Positions 32,450 through 46,500 of a stretch of 64,000 bases of DNA are shown piece after piece. The DNA is from Apostichopus japonicus (lineage: Eukaryota; Echinodermata; Holothuroidea; Aspidochirotida; Stichopodidae). The stretch covers positions 20,287,054-20,351,053 of the forward strand of contig NC_092562.1 in the NCBI RefSeq assembly GCF_037975245.1, given 5' to 3'. Within the stretch, counting starts at the first letter, position 1; each line of letters starts with the position of its first letter. The notes under the pieces were generated by a model. It was not told the origin of the DNA. It did no database searches and saw nothing but the letters and a program-made list of their open reading frames with translations. The position numbers and the translations under genes are program-made.

Positions 32450-35400
32450 TCGACCTAATATCTCAGTCCATACAGTGACGCGATGGCTTGGCGCACTGTA
32501 CGAGCTGATGAGCGAGGCTCTCTTTTGCATCGGTGGTTCGAACCCCCGGTGATGACGTCTTTTGGCGATCTTTTACAGCGAGTGCCTACATGGGGAGCTG
32601 TAAGTATTAGTTAATCGACCTAATAACTCAGTCCATACAGTGGCGCGATGGCTTGGCGCACTGTACGAGCTGATGAGAGAGGCTCTCTTTTGCATCGGTG
32701 GTTCGAACCCCCGGTGATGACGTCTTTTGCCGATCTTTTACAGCGAGTGCCTACATGGGGAGCTGTAAGTATTAGTTATTCGACCTAATAACTCAGTCCA
32801 TACAGTGGCGAGATGGCTTGGCGCACTGTACGAGCTGATGAGCGAGGCTCTCTTTTGCATCGGTGGTTCGAACACCCGGTGATGACGTCTTTTGCCGATC
32901 TTTTACAGCGAGTGCCTACATGGGGAGCTGTAAGTATTAGTTAATCGACGTAATAACTCAGTCCATACAGTGGCGCGATGGCTTGGCGCACTGTACGAGC
33001 TGATGAGCGAGGCTCTCTTTTGCATCGGTGGTTCGAACCCCCGGTGATGACGTCTTTTGCCGATCTTTTACAGCGAGTGCCTACATGGGGAGCTGTAAGA
33101 ATTAGTTAATCGACCTAATATCTCAGTCCATACAGTGGCGCGATGGCTTGGCGCACTGTACGAGCTGATGAGCGAGGCTCTCTTTTGCATCGGTGGTTCG
33201 AACCCCCGGTGATGACGTCTTTTGCCGATCTTTTACAGCGAGTGCCTACATGGGGAGCTGTAAGTATTAGTTAATCGACCTAATATCTCAGTCCATACAG
33301 TGGCGCGATGGCTTGGCGCACTGTACGAGCTGATGAGAGAGGCTCTCTTTTGCATCGGTGGTTCGAACCCCCGGTGATGACGTCTTTTGCCGATCTTTTA
33401 CAGCGAGTGCCTACATGGGGAGCTGTAAGTATTAGTGAATCGACCTAATATCTCAGTCCATACAGTGGCGCGATGGCTTGGCGCACTGTACGAGCTGATG
33501 AGAGAGGCTCTCTTTTGCATCGGTGGTTCGAACCCCCGGTGATGACGTCTTTTGCCGATCTTTTACAGCGAGTGCCTACATGGGGAGCTGTAAGTATTAG
33601 ATAATCCACCTAATATCTCAGTCCATACAGTGGCGCGATGGCTTGGCGCACTGTACGAGCTGATGAGCGAGGCTCTCTTTTGCATCGGTGGTTCGAACCC
33701 CCGGTGATGACGTCTTTTGCCGATCTTTTACATCGAGTGCCTACATGGGGAGCTGTAAGTATTAGTTAATCGACCTAATATCTCAGTCCATACAGTGGCG
33801 CGATGGCTTGGCGCACTGTACGAGCTGATGAGCGAGGCTCTCTTTTGCATCGGTGGTTCGAACACCCGGTGATGACGTCTTTTGCCGATCTTTTACAGCG
33901 AGTGCCTACATGGGGAGCTGTAAGTATTAGTTAATCGACCTAATATCTCAGTCCATACAGTGGCGCGATGGCTTGGCGCACTGTACGAGCTGATGAGCGA
34001 GGCTCTCTTTTGCATCGGTGGTTCGAACCCCCGGTGATGACGTCTTTTGCCGATCTTTTACAGCGAGTGCCTACATGGGGAGCTGTAAGTATTAGTTAAT
34101 CGACCTAATATCTCAGTCCATACAGTGGCGCGATGGCTTGGCGCACTGTACGAGCTGATGAGCGAGGCTCTCTTTTGCATCGGTGGTTCGAATCCCCGGT
34201 GATGACGTCTTTTGCCGATCTTTTACAGCGAGTGCCTACATGGGGAGCTGTAAGTATTAGTTATTCGACCTAATATCTCAGTCCATACAGTGGCGCGATG
34301 GCTTGGCGCACTGTACGAGCTGATGAGCGAGGCTCTCTTTTGCATCGGTGGTTCGAATCCCCGGTGATGACGTCTTTTGCCGATCTTTTACAGCGAGTGC
34401 CTACATGGGGAGCTGTAAGTATTAGTTATTCGACCTAATATCTCAGTCCATACAGTGGCGCGATGGCTTGGCGCACTGTACGAGCTGATGAGCGAGGCTC
34501 TCTTTTGCATCGGTGGTTCGAACCCCCGGTGATGACGTCTTTTGCCGATCTTTTACAGCGAGTGCCTACATGGGGAGCTGTAAGTATTAGTTAATCGACC
34601 TAATATCTCAGTCCATACAGTGGCGCGATGGCTTGGCGCACTGTACGAGCTGATGAGAGAGGCTCTCTTTTGCATCGGTGGTTCGAACCCCCGGTGATGA
34701 CGTCTTTTGCCGATCTTTTACAGCGAGTGCCTACATGGGGAGCTGTAAGTATTAGTGAATCGACCTAATATCTCAGTCCATACAGTGGCGCGATGGCTTG
34801 GCGCACTGTACGAGCTGATGAGAGAGGCTCTCTTTTGCATCGGTGGTTCGAACCCCCGGTGATGACGTCTTTTGCCGATCTTTTACAGCGAGTGCCTACA
34901 TGGGGAGCTGTAAGTATTAGTTAATCGACCTAATATCTCAGTCCATACAGTGGCGCGATGGCTTGGCGCACTGTACGAGCTGATGAGCGAGGCTCTCTTT
35001 TGCATCGGTGGTTCGAACCCCCGGTGATGACGTCTTTTGCCGATCTTTTACAGCGAGTGCCTACATGGGGAGCTGTAAGTATTAGTTAATCGACCTAATA
35101 TCTCAGTCCATACAGTGGCGCGATGGCTTGGCGCACTGTACGAGCTGATGAGCGAGGCTCTCTTTTGCATCGGTGGTTCGAACACCCGGTGATGACGTCT
35201 TTTGCCGATCTTTTACAGCGAGTGCCTACATGGGGAGCTGTAAGTATTAGTTAATCGACCTAATATCTCAGTCCATACAGTGGCGCGATGGCTTGGCGCA
35301 CTGTACGAGCTGATGAGCGAGGCTCTCTTTTGCATCGGTGGTTCGAACCCCCGGTGATGACGTCTTTTGCCGATCTTTTACAGCGAGTGCCTACATGGGG

Positions 35401-36830
35401 AGCTGTAAGTATTAGTTAATCGACCTAATATCTCAGTCCATACAGTGGCGCGATGGCTTGGCGCACTGTACGAGCTGATGAGCGAGGCTCTCTTTTGCAT
35501 CGGTGGTTCGAATCCCCGGTGATGACGTCTTTTGCCGATCTTTTACAGCGAGTGCCTACATGGGGAGCTGTAAGTATTAGTTATTCGACCTAATATCTCA
35601 GTCCATACAGTGGCGCGATGGCTTGGCGCACTGTACGAGCTGATGAGCGAGGCTCTCTTTTGCATCGGTGGTTCGAATCCCCGGTGATGACGTCTTTTGC
35701 CGATCTTTTACAGCGAGTGCCTACATGGGGAGCTGTAAGTATTAGTTATTCGACCTAATATCTCAGTCCATACAGTGACGCGATGGCTTGGCGCACTGTA
35801 CGAGCTGATGAGCGAGGCTCTCTTTTGCATCGGTGGTTCGAACCCCCGGTGATGACGTCTTTTGGCGATCTTTTACAGCGAGTGCCTACATGGGGAGCTG
35901 TAAGTATTAGTTAATCGACCTAATAACTCAGTCCATACAGTGGCGCGATGGCTTGGCGCACTGTACGAGCTGCTGAGAGAGGCTCTCTTTTGCATCGGTG
36001 GTTCGAACCCCCGGTGATGACGTCTTTTGCCGATCTTTTACAGCGAGTGCCTACATGGGGAGCTGTAAGTATTAGTTATTCGACCTAATAACTCAGTCCA
36101 TACAGTGGCGAGATGGCTTGGCGCACTGTACGAGCTGATGAGCGAGGCTCTCTTTTGCATCGGTGGTTCGAACACCCGGTGATGACGTCTTTTGCCGATC
36201 TTTTACAGCGAGTGCCTACATGGGGAGCTGTAAGTATTAGTTAATCGACCTAATAACTCAGTCCATACAGTGGCGCGATGGCTTGGCGCACTGTACGAGC
36301 TGATGAGCGAGGCTCTCTTTTGCATCGGTGGTTCGAACCCCCGGTGATGACGTCTTTTGCCGATCTTTTACAGCGAGTGCCTACATGGGGAGCTGTAAGT
36401 ATTAGTTAATCGACCTAATATCTCAGTCCATACAGTGGCGCGATGGCTTGGCGCACTGTACGAGCTGATGAGCGAGGCTCTCTTTTGCATCGGTGGTTCG
36501 AACCCCCGGTGATGACGTCTTTTGCCGATCTTTTACAGCGAGTGCCTACATGGGGAGCTGTAAGTATTAGTTAATCGACCTAATATCTCAGTCCATACAG
36601 TGGCGCGATGGCTTGGCGCACTGTACGAGCTGATGAGAGAGGCTCTCTTTTGCATCGGTGGTTCGAACCCCCGGTGATGACGTCTTTTGCCGATCTTTTA
36701 CAGCGAGTGCCTACATGGGGAGCTGTAAGTATTAGTGAATCGACCTAATATCTCAGTCCATACAGTGGCGCGATGGCTCTACGCACTGTACGAGCTGATG
36801 AGAGAGGCTCTCTTTTGCATCGGTGGTTCG
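32450..36830 (+). repeat. Nested higher-order repeats of 8 and 20 monomers
   Basis: CAGTGACGCG recurs at 32473 and 35773 (3300 bp, 20 x 165). ATTAGTGAATCG recurs at about 33431, 34751 and 36731 (1320 and 1980 bp). The 8-monomer step is contained inside the 20-monomer step, which indicates two rounds of duplication. Limits are approximate. Confidence 0.75.
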
Positions 36831-38899
36831 AATCCCCAAAGTGACGTCTTTTGCCGATCTTTTACAGCGAGTGCCTACATGTGGAGCTGTAAGTATTAGT
36901 TAATCGACCTAATATCTCAGTCCATACAGTGGCGCGATGGCTTGGCGCACTGTACGAGCTGATGAGCGAGGCTCTCTTTTGCATCGGTGGTTCGAACACC
37001 CGGTGATGACGTATTTTGCCGATCTTTTACAGCGAGTGCCTACATGGGGAGCTGTAAGTATTAGTTAATCGACCTAATATCTCAGTCCATACAGTGGCGC
37101 GATGGCTTGGCGCACTGTACGAGCTGATGAGCGAGGCTCTCTTTTGCATCGGTGGTTCGAACACCCGGTGATGACGTCTTTTGCCGATCTTTTACAGCGA
37201 GTGCCTACATGGGGAGCTGTAAGTATTAGTTAATCGACCTAATATCTCAGTCCATACAGTGGCGCGATGGCTTGGCGCACTGTACGAGCTGATGAGCGAG
37301 GCTCTCTTTTGCATCGGTGGTTCGAACACCCGGTGATGACGTCTTTTGCCGATCTTTTACAGCGAGTGCCTACATGGGGAGCTGTAAGTATTAGTTAATC
37401 GACCTAATATCTCAGTCCATACAGTGGCGCGATGGCTTGGTGCACTGTACGAGCTGATGAGCGAGGCTCTCTTTTGCATCGGTGGTTCGAACACCCGGTG
37501 ATGACGTCTTTTGCCGATCTTTTACAGCGAGTGCCTACATGGGGAGCTGTAAGTATTAGTTAATCGACCTAATATCTCAGTCCATACAGTGGCGCGATGG
37601 CTTGGCGCACTGTACGAGCTGATGAGCGAGGCTCTCTTTTGCATCGGTGGTTCGAACACCCGGTGATGACGTCTTTTACCGATCTTTTACAGCGAGTGCC
37701 TTCATGGGGAGCTGTAAGTATTAGTTAATCGACCTAATATCTCAGTCCATACAGTGGCGCGATGGCTTGGCGCACTGTACGAGCTGATGAGCGAGGCTCT
37801 CTTTTGCATCGGTGGTTCGAACACCCGGTGATGACGTCTTTTGCCGATCTTTTACAGCGAGTGCCTACATGGGGAGCTGTAAGTATTAGTTAATCGACCT
37901 AATATCTCAGTCCATACAGTGGCGCGATGGCTTGGCGCACTGTACGAGCTGATGAGCGAGGCTCTCTTTTGCATCGGTGGTTCGAACACCCGGTGATGAC
38001 GTCTTTTGCCGATCTTTTACAGCGAGTGCCTTCATGGGGAGCTGTAAGTATTAGTTAATCGACCTAATATCTCAGTCCATACAGTGGCGCGATGGCTTGG
38101 CGCACTGTACGAGCTGATGAGCGAGGCTCTCTTTTGCATCGGTGGTTCGAACACCCGGTGATGACGTCTTTTGCCGATCTTTTACAGCGAGTGCCTACAT
38201 GGGGAGCTGTAAGTATTAGTTAATCGACCTAATATCTCAGTCCATACAGTGGCGCGATGGCTAGGCGCACTGTACGAGCTGATGAGAGAGGCTCTCTTTT
38301 GCATCGGTGGTTCGAACCCCCGGTGATGACGTCTTTTGCCGATCTTTTACAGCGAGTGCCTACATGGGGAGCTGTAAGTATTAGTTAATCGACCTAATAT
38401 CTCAGTCCATACAGTGGCGCGATGGCTTGGCGCACTGTACGAGCTGATGAGCGAGGCTCTCTTTTGCATCGGTGGTTCGAACCCCCGGTGATGACGTCTT
38501 TTGCCGATCTTTTACAGCGAGTGCCTACATGGGGAGCTGTAAGTATTAGTTAATCCACCTAATATCTCAGTCCATACAGTGGCACGATGGTATGGCGCAC
38601 TGTACGAGCTGATGAGCGAGGCTCTCTTTTGCATCGGTGGTTCGAACCCCCGGTGATGACGTCTTTTGCCGATCTTTTACAGCGAGTGCCTACATGGGGA
38701 GCTGTAAGTATTAGTTCATCGACCTAATATCTCAGTCCATACAGTGGCGCGATGGCTTGGCGCACTGTACGAGCTGATGAGAGAGGCTCTCTTTTGCATC
38801 GGTGGTTCGAATCCCGGTGATGACGTCTTTTGCCGATCTTTTACAGCGAGTGCCTACATGGGGAGCTGTAAGTATTAGTTATTCGACCTAATAACTCAG

Positions 38900-40500
38900 T
38901 CCATACAGTGGCGCGATGGCTTGGCGCACTGTACGAGCTGATGAGAGAGGCTTTCTTTTGCATCGGTGGTTCGAACACCCGGTGATGACGTCTTTTGCCG
39001 ATCTTTTACAGCGAGTGCCTACATGGGGAGCTGTAAGTATTAGTTAATCGACCTAATAACTCAGTCCATACAGTGGCGCGATGGCTTGGCGCACTGTACG
39101 AGCTGATGAGCGAGGCTCTCTTTTGCATCGGTGGTTCGAATCCCCGGTGATGACGTCTTTTGCCGATCTTTTACAGCGAGTGCCTACATGGGGAGCTGTA
39201 AGTATTAGTTAATCGACCTAATATCTCAGTCCATAAAGTGGCGCGATGGCTTGGCGCACTGTACGAGCTGATGAGCGAGGCTCTCTTTTGCATCGGTGGT
39301 TCGAACCCCCGGTGATGACGTCTTTTGCCGATCTTTTACAGCGAGTGCCTACATGGGGAGCTGTAAGTATTAGTTAATCGACCTAATATCTCAGTCCATA
39401 CAGTGGCGCGATGGCTTGGCGCACTGTACGAGCTGATGAGCGAGGCTCTCTTTTGCATCGGTGGTTCGAACCCCCGGTGATGACGTCTTTTGCCGATCTT
39501 CTACAGCGAGTGCCTTCATGGGGAGCTGTAAGTATTAGTGAATCGACCTAATATCTCAGTCCATACAGTGGCGCGATGGCTTGGCGCACTGTACGAGCTG
39601 ATGAGAGAGGCTCTCTTTTGCATCGGTGGTTCGAACCCCCGGTGATGACGTCTTTTGCCGACCTTTCACAGCGAGTGCCTACATAGGGAGCTGTAAGTAT
39701 TAGTTATTCGACCTAATAACTCAGTCCATACAGTGGCGCGATGGCTTGGCGCACTGTACGAGCTGATGAGAGAGGTTCTCTTTTGCATCGGTGGTTCGAA
39801 TCCCCGGTGATGACGTCTTTTGCCGATCTTTTACAGCGAGTGCCTACATGGGGAGCTGTAAGTATTAGTTCATCGACCTAATATCTCAGTCCATACAGTG
39901 GCGCGATGGCTTGGCGCACTGTACGAGCTGATGAGAGAGGCTTTCTTTTGCATCGGTGGTTCGAACACCCGGTGATGACGTCTTTTGCCGATCTTTTACA
40001 GCGAGTGCCTACATGGGGAGCTGTAAGTATTAGTTAATCGACCTAATAACTCAGTCCATACAGTGGCGCGATGGCTTGGCGCACTGTACGAGCTGATGAG
40101 CGAGGCTCTCTTTTGCATCGGTGGTTCGAATCCCCGGTGATGACGTCTTTTGCCGATCTTTTACAGCGAGTGCCTACATGGGGAGCTGTAAGTATTAGTT
40201 AATCGACCTAATATCTCAGTCCATAAAGTGGCGCGATGGCTTGGCGCACTGTACGAGCTGATGAGCGAGGCTCTCTTTTGCATCGGTGGTTCGAACCCCC
40301 GGTGATGACGTCTTTTGCCGATCTTTTACAGCGAGTGCCTACATGGGGAGCTGTAAGTATTAGTTAATCGACCTAATATCTCAGTCCATACAGTGGCGCG
40401 ATGGCTTGGCGCACTGTACGAGCTGATGAGCGAGGCTCTCATTTGCATCGGTGGTTCGAACCCCCGGTGATGACGTCTTTTGCCGATCTTCTACAGCGAG
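38900..40500 (+). repeat. 6-monomer (990-bp) tandem duplication
   Basis: CCATAAAGTGG appears at 39231 and 40221, GGCTTTC at about 38951 and 39941, and a GATCTTCTACAG variant at about 39496 and 40486, all 990 bp apart (6 x 165). A GTTGATGAC variant also steps by 990 bp between about 43932 and 44922. Confidence 0.78.
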
Positions 40501-43500
40501 TGCCTACATGGGGAGCTGTAAGTATTAGTTAATCGACCTAATATCTCAGTCCATACAGTGGCGCGATGGCTTGGCGCACTGTACGAGCTGATGAGAGAGG
40601 CTCTCTTTTGCATCGGTGGTTCGAACCCCCGGTGATGACGTCTTTTGCCGATCTTTTACAGCGAGTGCCTACATGGGGAGCTGTAAGTATTAGTGAATCG
40701 ACCTAATATCTCAGTCCATACAGTGGCGCGATGGCTTGGCGCACTGTACGAGCTGATGAGAGAGGCTCTCTTTTGCATCGGTGGTTCGAACCCCCGGTGA
40801 TGACGTCTTTTGCCGATCTTTTACAGCGAGTGCCTACATGGGGAGCTGTAAGTATTAGTGAATCGACCTAATATCTCAGTCCATACAGTGGCGCGATGGC
40901 TTGGCGCACTGTACGAGCTGATGAGAGAGGCTCTCTTTTGCATCGGTGGTTCGAATCCCCGGTGATGACGTCTTTTGCCGATCTTTTACAGCGAGTGCCT
41001 ACATGGGGAGCTGTAAGTATTAGTTAATCGACCTAATATCTCAGTCCATACAGTGGCGCGATGGCTTGGCGCACTGTACGAGCTGATGAGCGAGGCTCTC
41101 TTTTGCATCGGTGGTTCGAACACCCGGTGATGACGTCTTTTGCCGATCTTTTACAGCGAGTGCCTACATGGGGAGCTGTAAGTATTAGTTAATCGACCTA
41201 ATATCTCAGTCCATACAGTGGCGCGATGGCTTGGCGCACTGTACGAGCTGATGAGCGAGGCTCTCTTTTGCATCGGTGGTTCGAACACCCGGTGATGACG
41301 TCTTTTGCCGATCTTTTACAGCGAGTGCCTACATGGGGAGCTGTAAGTATTAGTTAATCGACCTAATATCTCAGTCCATACAGTGGCGCGATGGCTTGGC
41401 GCACTGTACGAGCTGATGAGCGAGGCTCTCTTTTGCATCGGTGGTTCGAACACCCGGTGATGACGTCTTTTGCCGATCTTTTACAGCGAGTGCCTACATG
41501 GGGAGCTGTAAGTATTAGTTAATCGACCTAATATCTCAGTCCATACAGTGGCGCGATGGCTTGGCGCACTGTACGAGCTGATGAGCGAGGCTCTCTTTTG
41601 CATCGGTGGTTCGAACACCCGGTGATGACGTCTTTTGCCGATCTTTTACAGCGAGTGCCTACATGGGGAGCTGTAAGTATTAGTTAATCGACCTAATATC
41701 TCAGTCCATACAGTGGCGCGATGGCTTGGCGCACTGTACGAGGTGATGAGAGAGGCTCTCTTTTGCATCGGTGGTTCGAACACCCGGTGATGACGTCTTT
41801 TGCCGATCTTTTACAGCGAGTGCCTACATGGGGAGCTGTAAGTATTAGTTAATCGACCTTATATCTCAGTCCATACAGTGGCGCGATGGCTTGGCGCACT
41901 GTACGAGCTGATGAGCGAGGCTCTCTTTTGCATCGGTGGTTCGAACACCCGGTGATGACGTCTTTTGCCGATCTTTTACAGCGAGTGCCTACATGGGGAG
42001 CTGTAAGTATTAGTTAATCGACCTAATATCTCAGTCCATACAGTGGCGCGATGGCTTGGCGCACTGTACGAGCTGATGAGCGAGGCTCTCTTTTGCATCG
42101 GTGGTTCGAACACCCGGTGATGACGTCTTTTGCCGATCTTTTACAGCGAGTGCCTACATGGGGAGCTGTAAGTATTAGTTAATCGACCTAATATCTCAGT
42201 CCATACAGTGGCGCGATGGCTTGGCGCACTGTACGAGCTGATGAGAGAGGCTCTCTTTTGCATCGGTGGTTCGAACCCCCGTTGATGACGTCTTTTGCCG
42301 ATCTTTTACAGCGAGTGCCTACATGGGGAGCTGTAAGTATTAGTTAATCGACCTAATAACTCAGTCCATACAGTGGCGCGATGGCTTGGCGCACTGTACG
42401 AGCTGATGAGCGAGGCTCTCTTTTGCATCGGTGGTTCGAACACCCGGTGATGACGTCTTTTGCCGATCTTTTACAGCGAGTGCCTACATGGGGAGCTGTA
42501 AGTATTAGTTAATCGACCTAATAACTCAGTCCATACAGTGGTGCGATGGCTTGGCGCACTGTACGAGCTGATGAGCGAGGCTCTCTTTTGCATCGGTGGT
42601 TCGAACACCCGGTGATGACGTCTTTTGCCGATCTTTTACAGCGAGTGCCTACATGGGGAGCTGTAAGTATTAATTAATCGACGTAATAACTCAGTCCATA
42701 CAGTGGCGCGATGGCTTGGCGCACTGTACGAGCTGATGAGCGAGGCTCTCTTTTGCATCGGTGGTTCGAACACCCGGTGATAACGTCTTTTGCCGATCTT
42801 TTACAGCGAGTGCCTACATGGGGAGCTGTAAGTATTAGTTAATCGACGTAATAACTCAGTCCATACAGTGGCGCGATGGCTTGGCGCACTGTACGAGCTG
42901 ATGAGCGAGGCTCTCTTTTGCATCGGTGGTTCGAACACCCGGTGATGACGTCTTTTGCCGATCTTTTACAGCGAGTGCCTACATGGGGAGCTGTAAGTAT
43001 TAGTTAATCGACCTAATATCTCAGTCCATACAGTGGCGCGATGGCTTGGCGCACTGTACGAGCTGATGAGCGAGGCTCTCTTTTGCATCGGTGGTTCGAA
43101 CACCCGGTGATGACGTCTTTTGCCGATCTTTTACAGCGAGTGCCTACATGGGGGAGCTGTAAGTATTAGTTAATCGACCTAATAACTCAGTCTATAAAGT
43201 GGCGCGATGGCTTGGCGCACTGTACGAGCTGATGAGAGAGGCTCTCTTTTGCATCGGTGGTTCGAACGCCCGGTGATGACGTCTTTTGCCGATCTTTTAC
43301 AGCGAGTGCCTACATGGGGAGCTGTAAGTATTAGTTAATCGACCTAATAACTCAGTCTATAAAGTGGCGCGATGGCTTGGCGCACTGTACGAGCTGATGA
43401 GAGAGGCTCTCTTTTGCATCGGTGGTTCGAACACCCGGTGATGACGTCTTTTGCCGATCTTTTACAGCGGGTCCCTACATGGGGAGCTGTAAGTATTAGT

Positions 43501-46500
43501 TAATCGACCTAATATCTCAGTCCATACAGTGGCGCGATGGCTTGGCGCACTGTACGAGCTGATGAGCGAGGCTCTCTTTTGCATCGGTGGTTCGAACACC
43601 CGGTGATGACGTCTTTTGCCGATCTTTTACAGCGAGTGCCTACATGGGGAGCTGTAAGTATTAGTTAATCGACCTAATATCTCAGTCCATACAGTGGCGC
43701 GATGGCTTGGCGCACTGTACGAGCTGATGAGCGAGGCTCTCTTTTGCATCGGTGGTTCGAACACCCGGTGATGACGTCTTTTGCCGATCTTTTACAGCGA
43801 GTGCCTACATGGGGAGCTGTAAGTATTAGTTAATCGACCTAATATCTCAGTCCATACAGTGGCGCGATGGCTTGGCGCACTGTACGAGCTGATGAGAGAG
43901 GCTCTCTTTTGCATCGGTGGTTCGAACCCCCGTTGATGACGTCTTTTGCCGATCTTTTACAGCGAGTGCCTACATGGGGAGCTGTAAGTATTAGTTAATC
44001 GACCTAATAACTCAGTCCATACAGTGGCGCGATGGCTTGGCGCACTGTACGAGCTGATGAGCGAGGCTCTCTTTTGCATCGGTGGTTCGAACACCCGGTG
44101 ATGACGTCTTTTGCCGATCTTTTACAGCGAGTGCCTTCATGGGGAGCTGTAAGTATTAGTTAATCGACCTAATATCTCAGTCCATACAGTGGCGCGATGG
44201 CTTGGCGCACTGTACGAGCTGATGAGCGAGGCTCTCTTTTGCATCGGTGGTTCGAACACCCGGTGATGACGTCTTTTGCCGATCTTTTACAGCGAGTGCC
44301 TACATGGGGAGCTGTAAGTATTAGTTAATCGACCTAATATCTCAGTCCATACAGTGGCGCGATGGCTTGGCGCACTGTACGAGCTGATGACCGAGGCTCT
44401 CTTTTGCATCGGTGGTTCGAACACCCGGTGATGACGTCTTTTGCCGATCTTTTACAGCGAGTGCCTACATGGGGAGCTGTAAGTATTAGTTAATCGACCT
44501 AATATCTCAGTCCATACAGTGGCGCGATGGCTTGGCGCACTGTACGAGCTGATGAGCGAGGCTCTCTTTTGCATCGGTGGTTCGAACACCCGGTGATGAC
44601 GTCTTTTGCCGATCTTTTACAGCGAGTGCCTACATGGGGAGCTGTAAGTATTAGTTAATCGACCTAATATCTCAGTCCATACAGTGGCGCGATGGCTTGG
44701 CGCACTGTACGAGCTGATGAGCGAGGCTCTCTTTTGCATCGGTGGTTCGAACACCCGGTGATGACGTCTTTTGCCGATCTTTTACAGCGAGTGCCTACAT
44801 GGGGAGCTGTAAGTATTAGTTAATCGACCTAATATCTCAGTCCATACAGTGGCGCGATGGCTTGGCGCACTGTACGAGCTGATGAGAGAGGCTCTCTTTT
44901 GCATCGGTGGTTCGAACCCCCGTTGATGACGTCTTTTGCCGATCTTTTACAGCGAGTGCCTACATGGGGAGCTGTAAGTATTAGTTTATCGACCTAATAA
45001 CTCAGTCCATACAGTGGCGCGATGGCTTGGCGCACTGTACGAGCTGATGAGCGAGGCTCTCTTTTGCATCGGTGGTTCGAACACCCGGTGATGACGTCTT
45101 TTGCCGATCTTTTACAGCGAGTGCCTACATGGGGAGCTGTAAGTATTAGTTAATCAACCTAATAACTCAGTCCATACAGTGGCGCGATGGCTTGGCGCAC
45201 TGTACGAGCTGATGAGCGAGGCTCTCTTTTGCATCGGTGGTTCGAACACCCGGTGATGACGTCTTTTGCCGATCTTTTACAGCGAGTGCCTACATGTGGA
45301 GCTGTAAGTATTAGTTAATCGACCTAATAACTCAGTCCATACAGTGGCGCGATGGCTTGGCGCACTGTACGAGCTGATGAGCGAGGCTCTCTTTTGCATC
45401 GGTGGTTCGAACACCCGGTGATGACGTCTTTTGCCGATCTTTTACAGCGAGTGCCTACATGGGGAGCTGTAAGTATTAGTTAATCGACCTAATATCTCAG
45501 TCCATACAGTGGCGCGATGGCTTGGCGCACTGTACGAGCTGATGAGCGAGGCTCTCTTTTGCATCGGTGGTTCGAACACCCGGTGATGACGTCTTTTGCC
45601 GATCTTTTACAGCGAGTGCCTACATGGGGAGCTGTAAGTATTAGTTAATCGACCTAATAACTCAGTCTATAAAGTGGCGCGATGGCTTGGCGCACTGTAC
45701 GAGCTGATGAGCGAGGCTCTCTTTTGCATCGGTGGTTCGAACACCCGGTGATGACGTCTTTTGCCGATCTTTTACAGCGGGTCCCTACATGGGGAGCTGT
45801 AAGTATTAGTTAATCGACCTAATATCTCAGTCCATACAGTGGCGCGATGGCTTGGCGCACTGTACGAGCTGATGAGCGAGGCTCTCTTTTGCATCGGTGG
45901 TTCGAACACCCGGTGATGACGTCTTTTGCCGATCTTTTACATCGAGTGCCTACATGGGGAGCTGTAAGTATTAGTGAATCGACCTAATAACTCAGTCCAT
46001 ACAGTGGCGCGATGGCTTGGCGCACTGTACGAGCTGATGAGAGAGGCTCTCTTTTGCATCGGTGGTTCGAATCCCCGGTGATGACGTCTTGTGCCGATCT
46101 TTTACAGAGAGTGCCTACATGGGGAGCTGTAAGTATAAGTTAATCGACCTAATATCTCAGTCCATACAGTGGCGCGATGGCTTGGCGCACTGTACGAGCT
46201 GATGAGCGAGGCTCTCTTTTGCATCGGTGGTTCGAACACCCGGTGATGACGTCTTTTGCCGATCTTTTACAGCGAGTGCCTACATGGGGAGCTGTAAGTA
46301 TTAGTTAATCGACCTAATAACTCAGTCCATACAGTGGCGCGATGGCTTGGCGCACTGTACGAGCTGATGAGCGAGGCTCTCTTTTGCATCGGTGGTTCGA
46401 ACACCCGGTGATGACGTCTTTTGCCGATCTTTTACAGCGAGTGCCTACATGGGGAGCTGTAAGTATTAGTTAATCGACCTAATATCTCAGTCCATACAGT

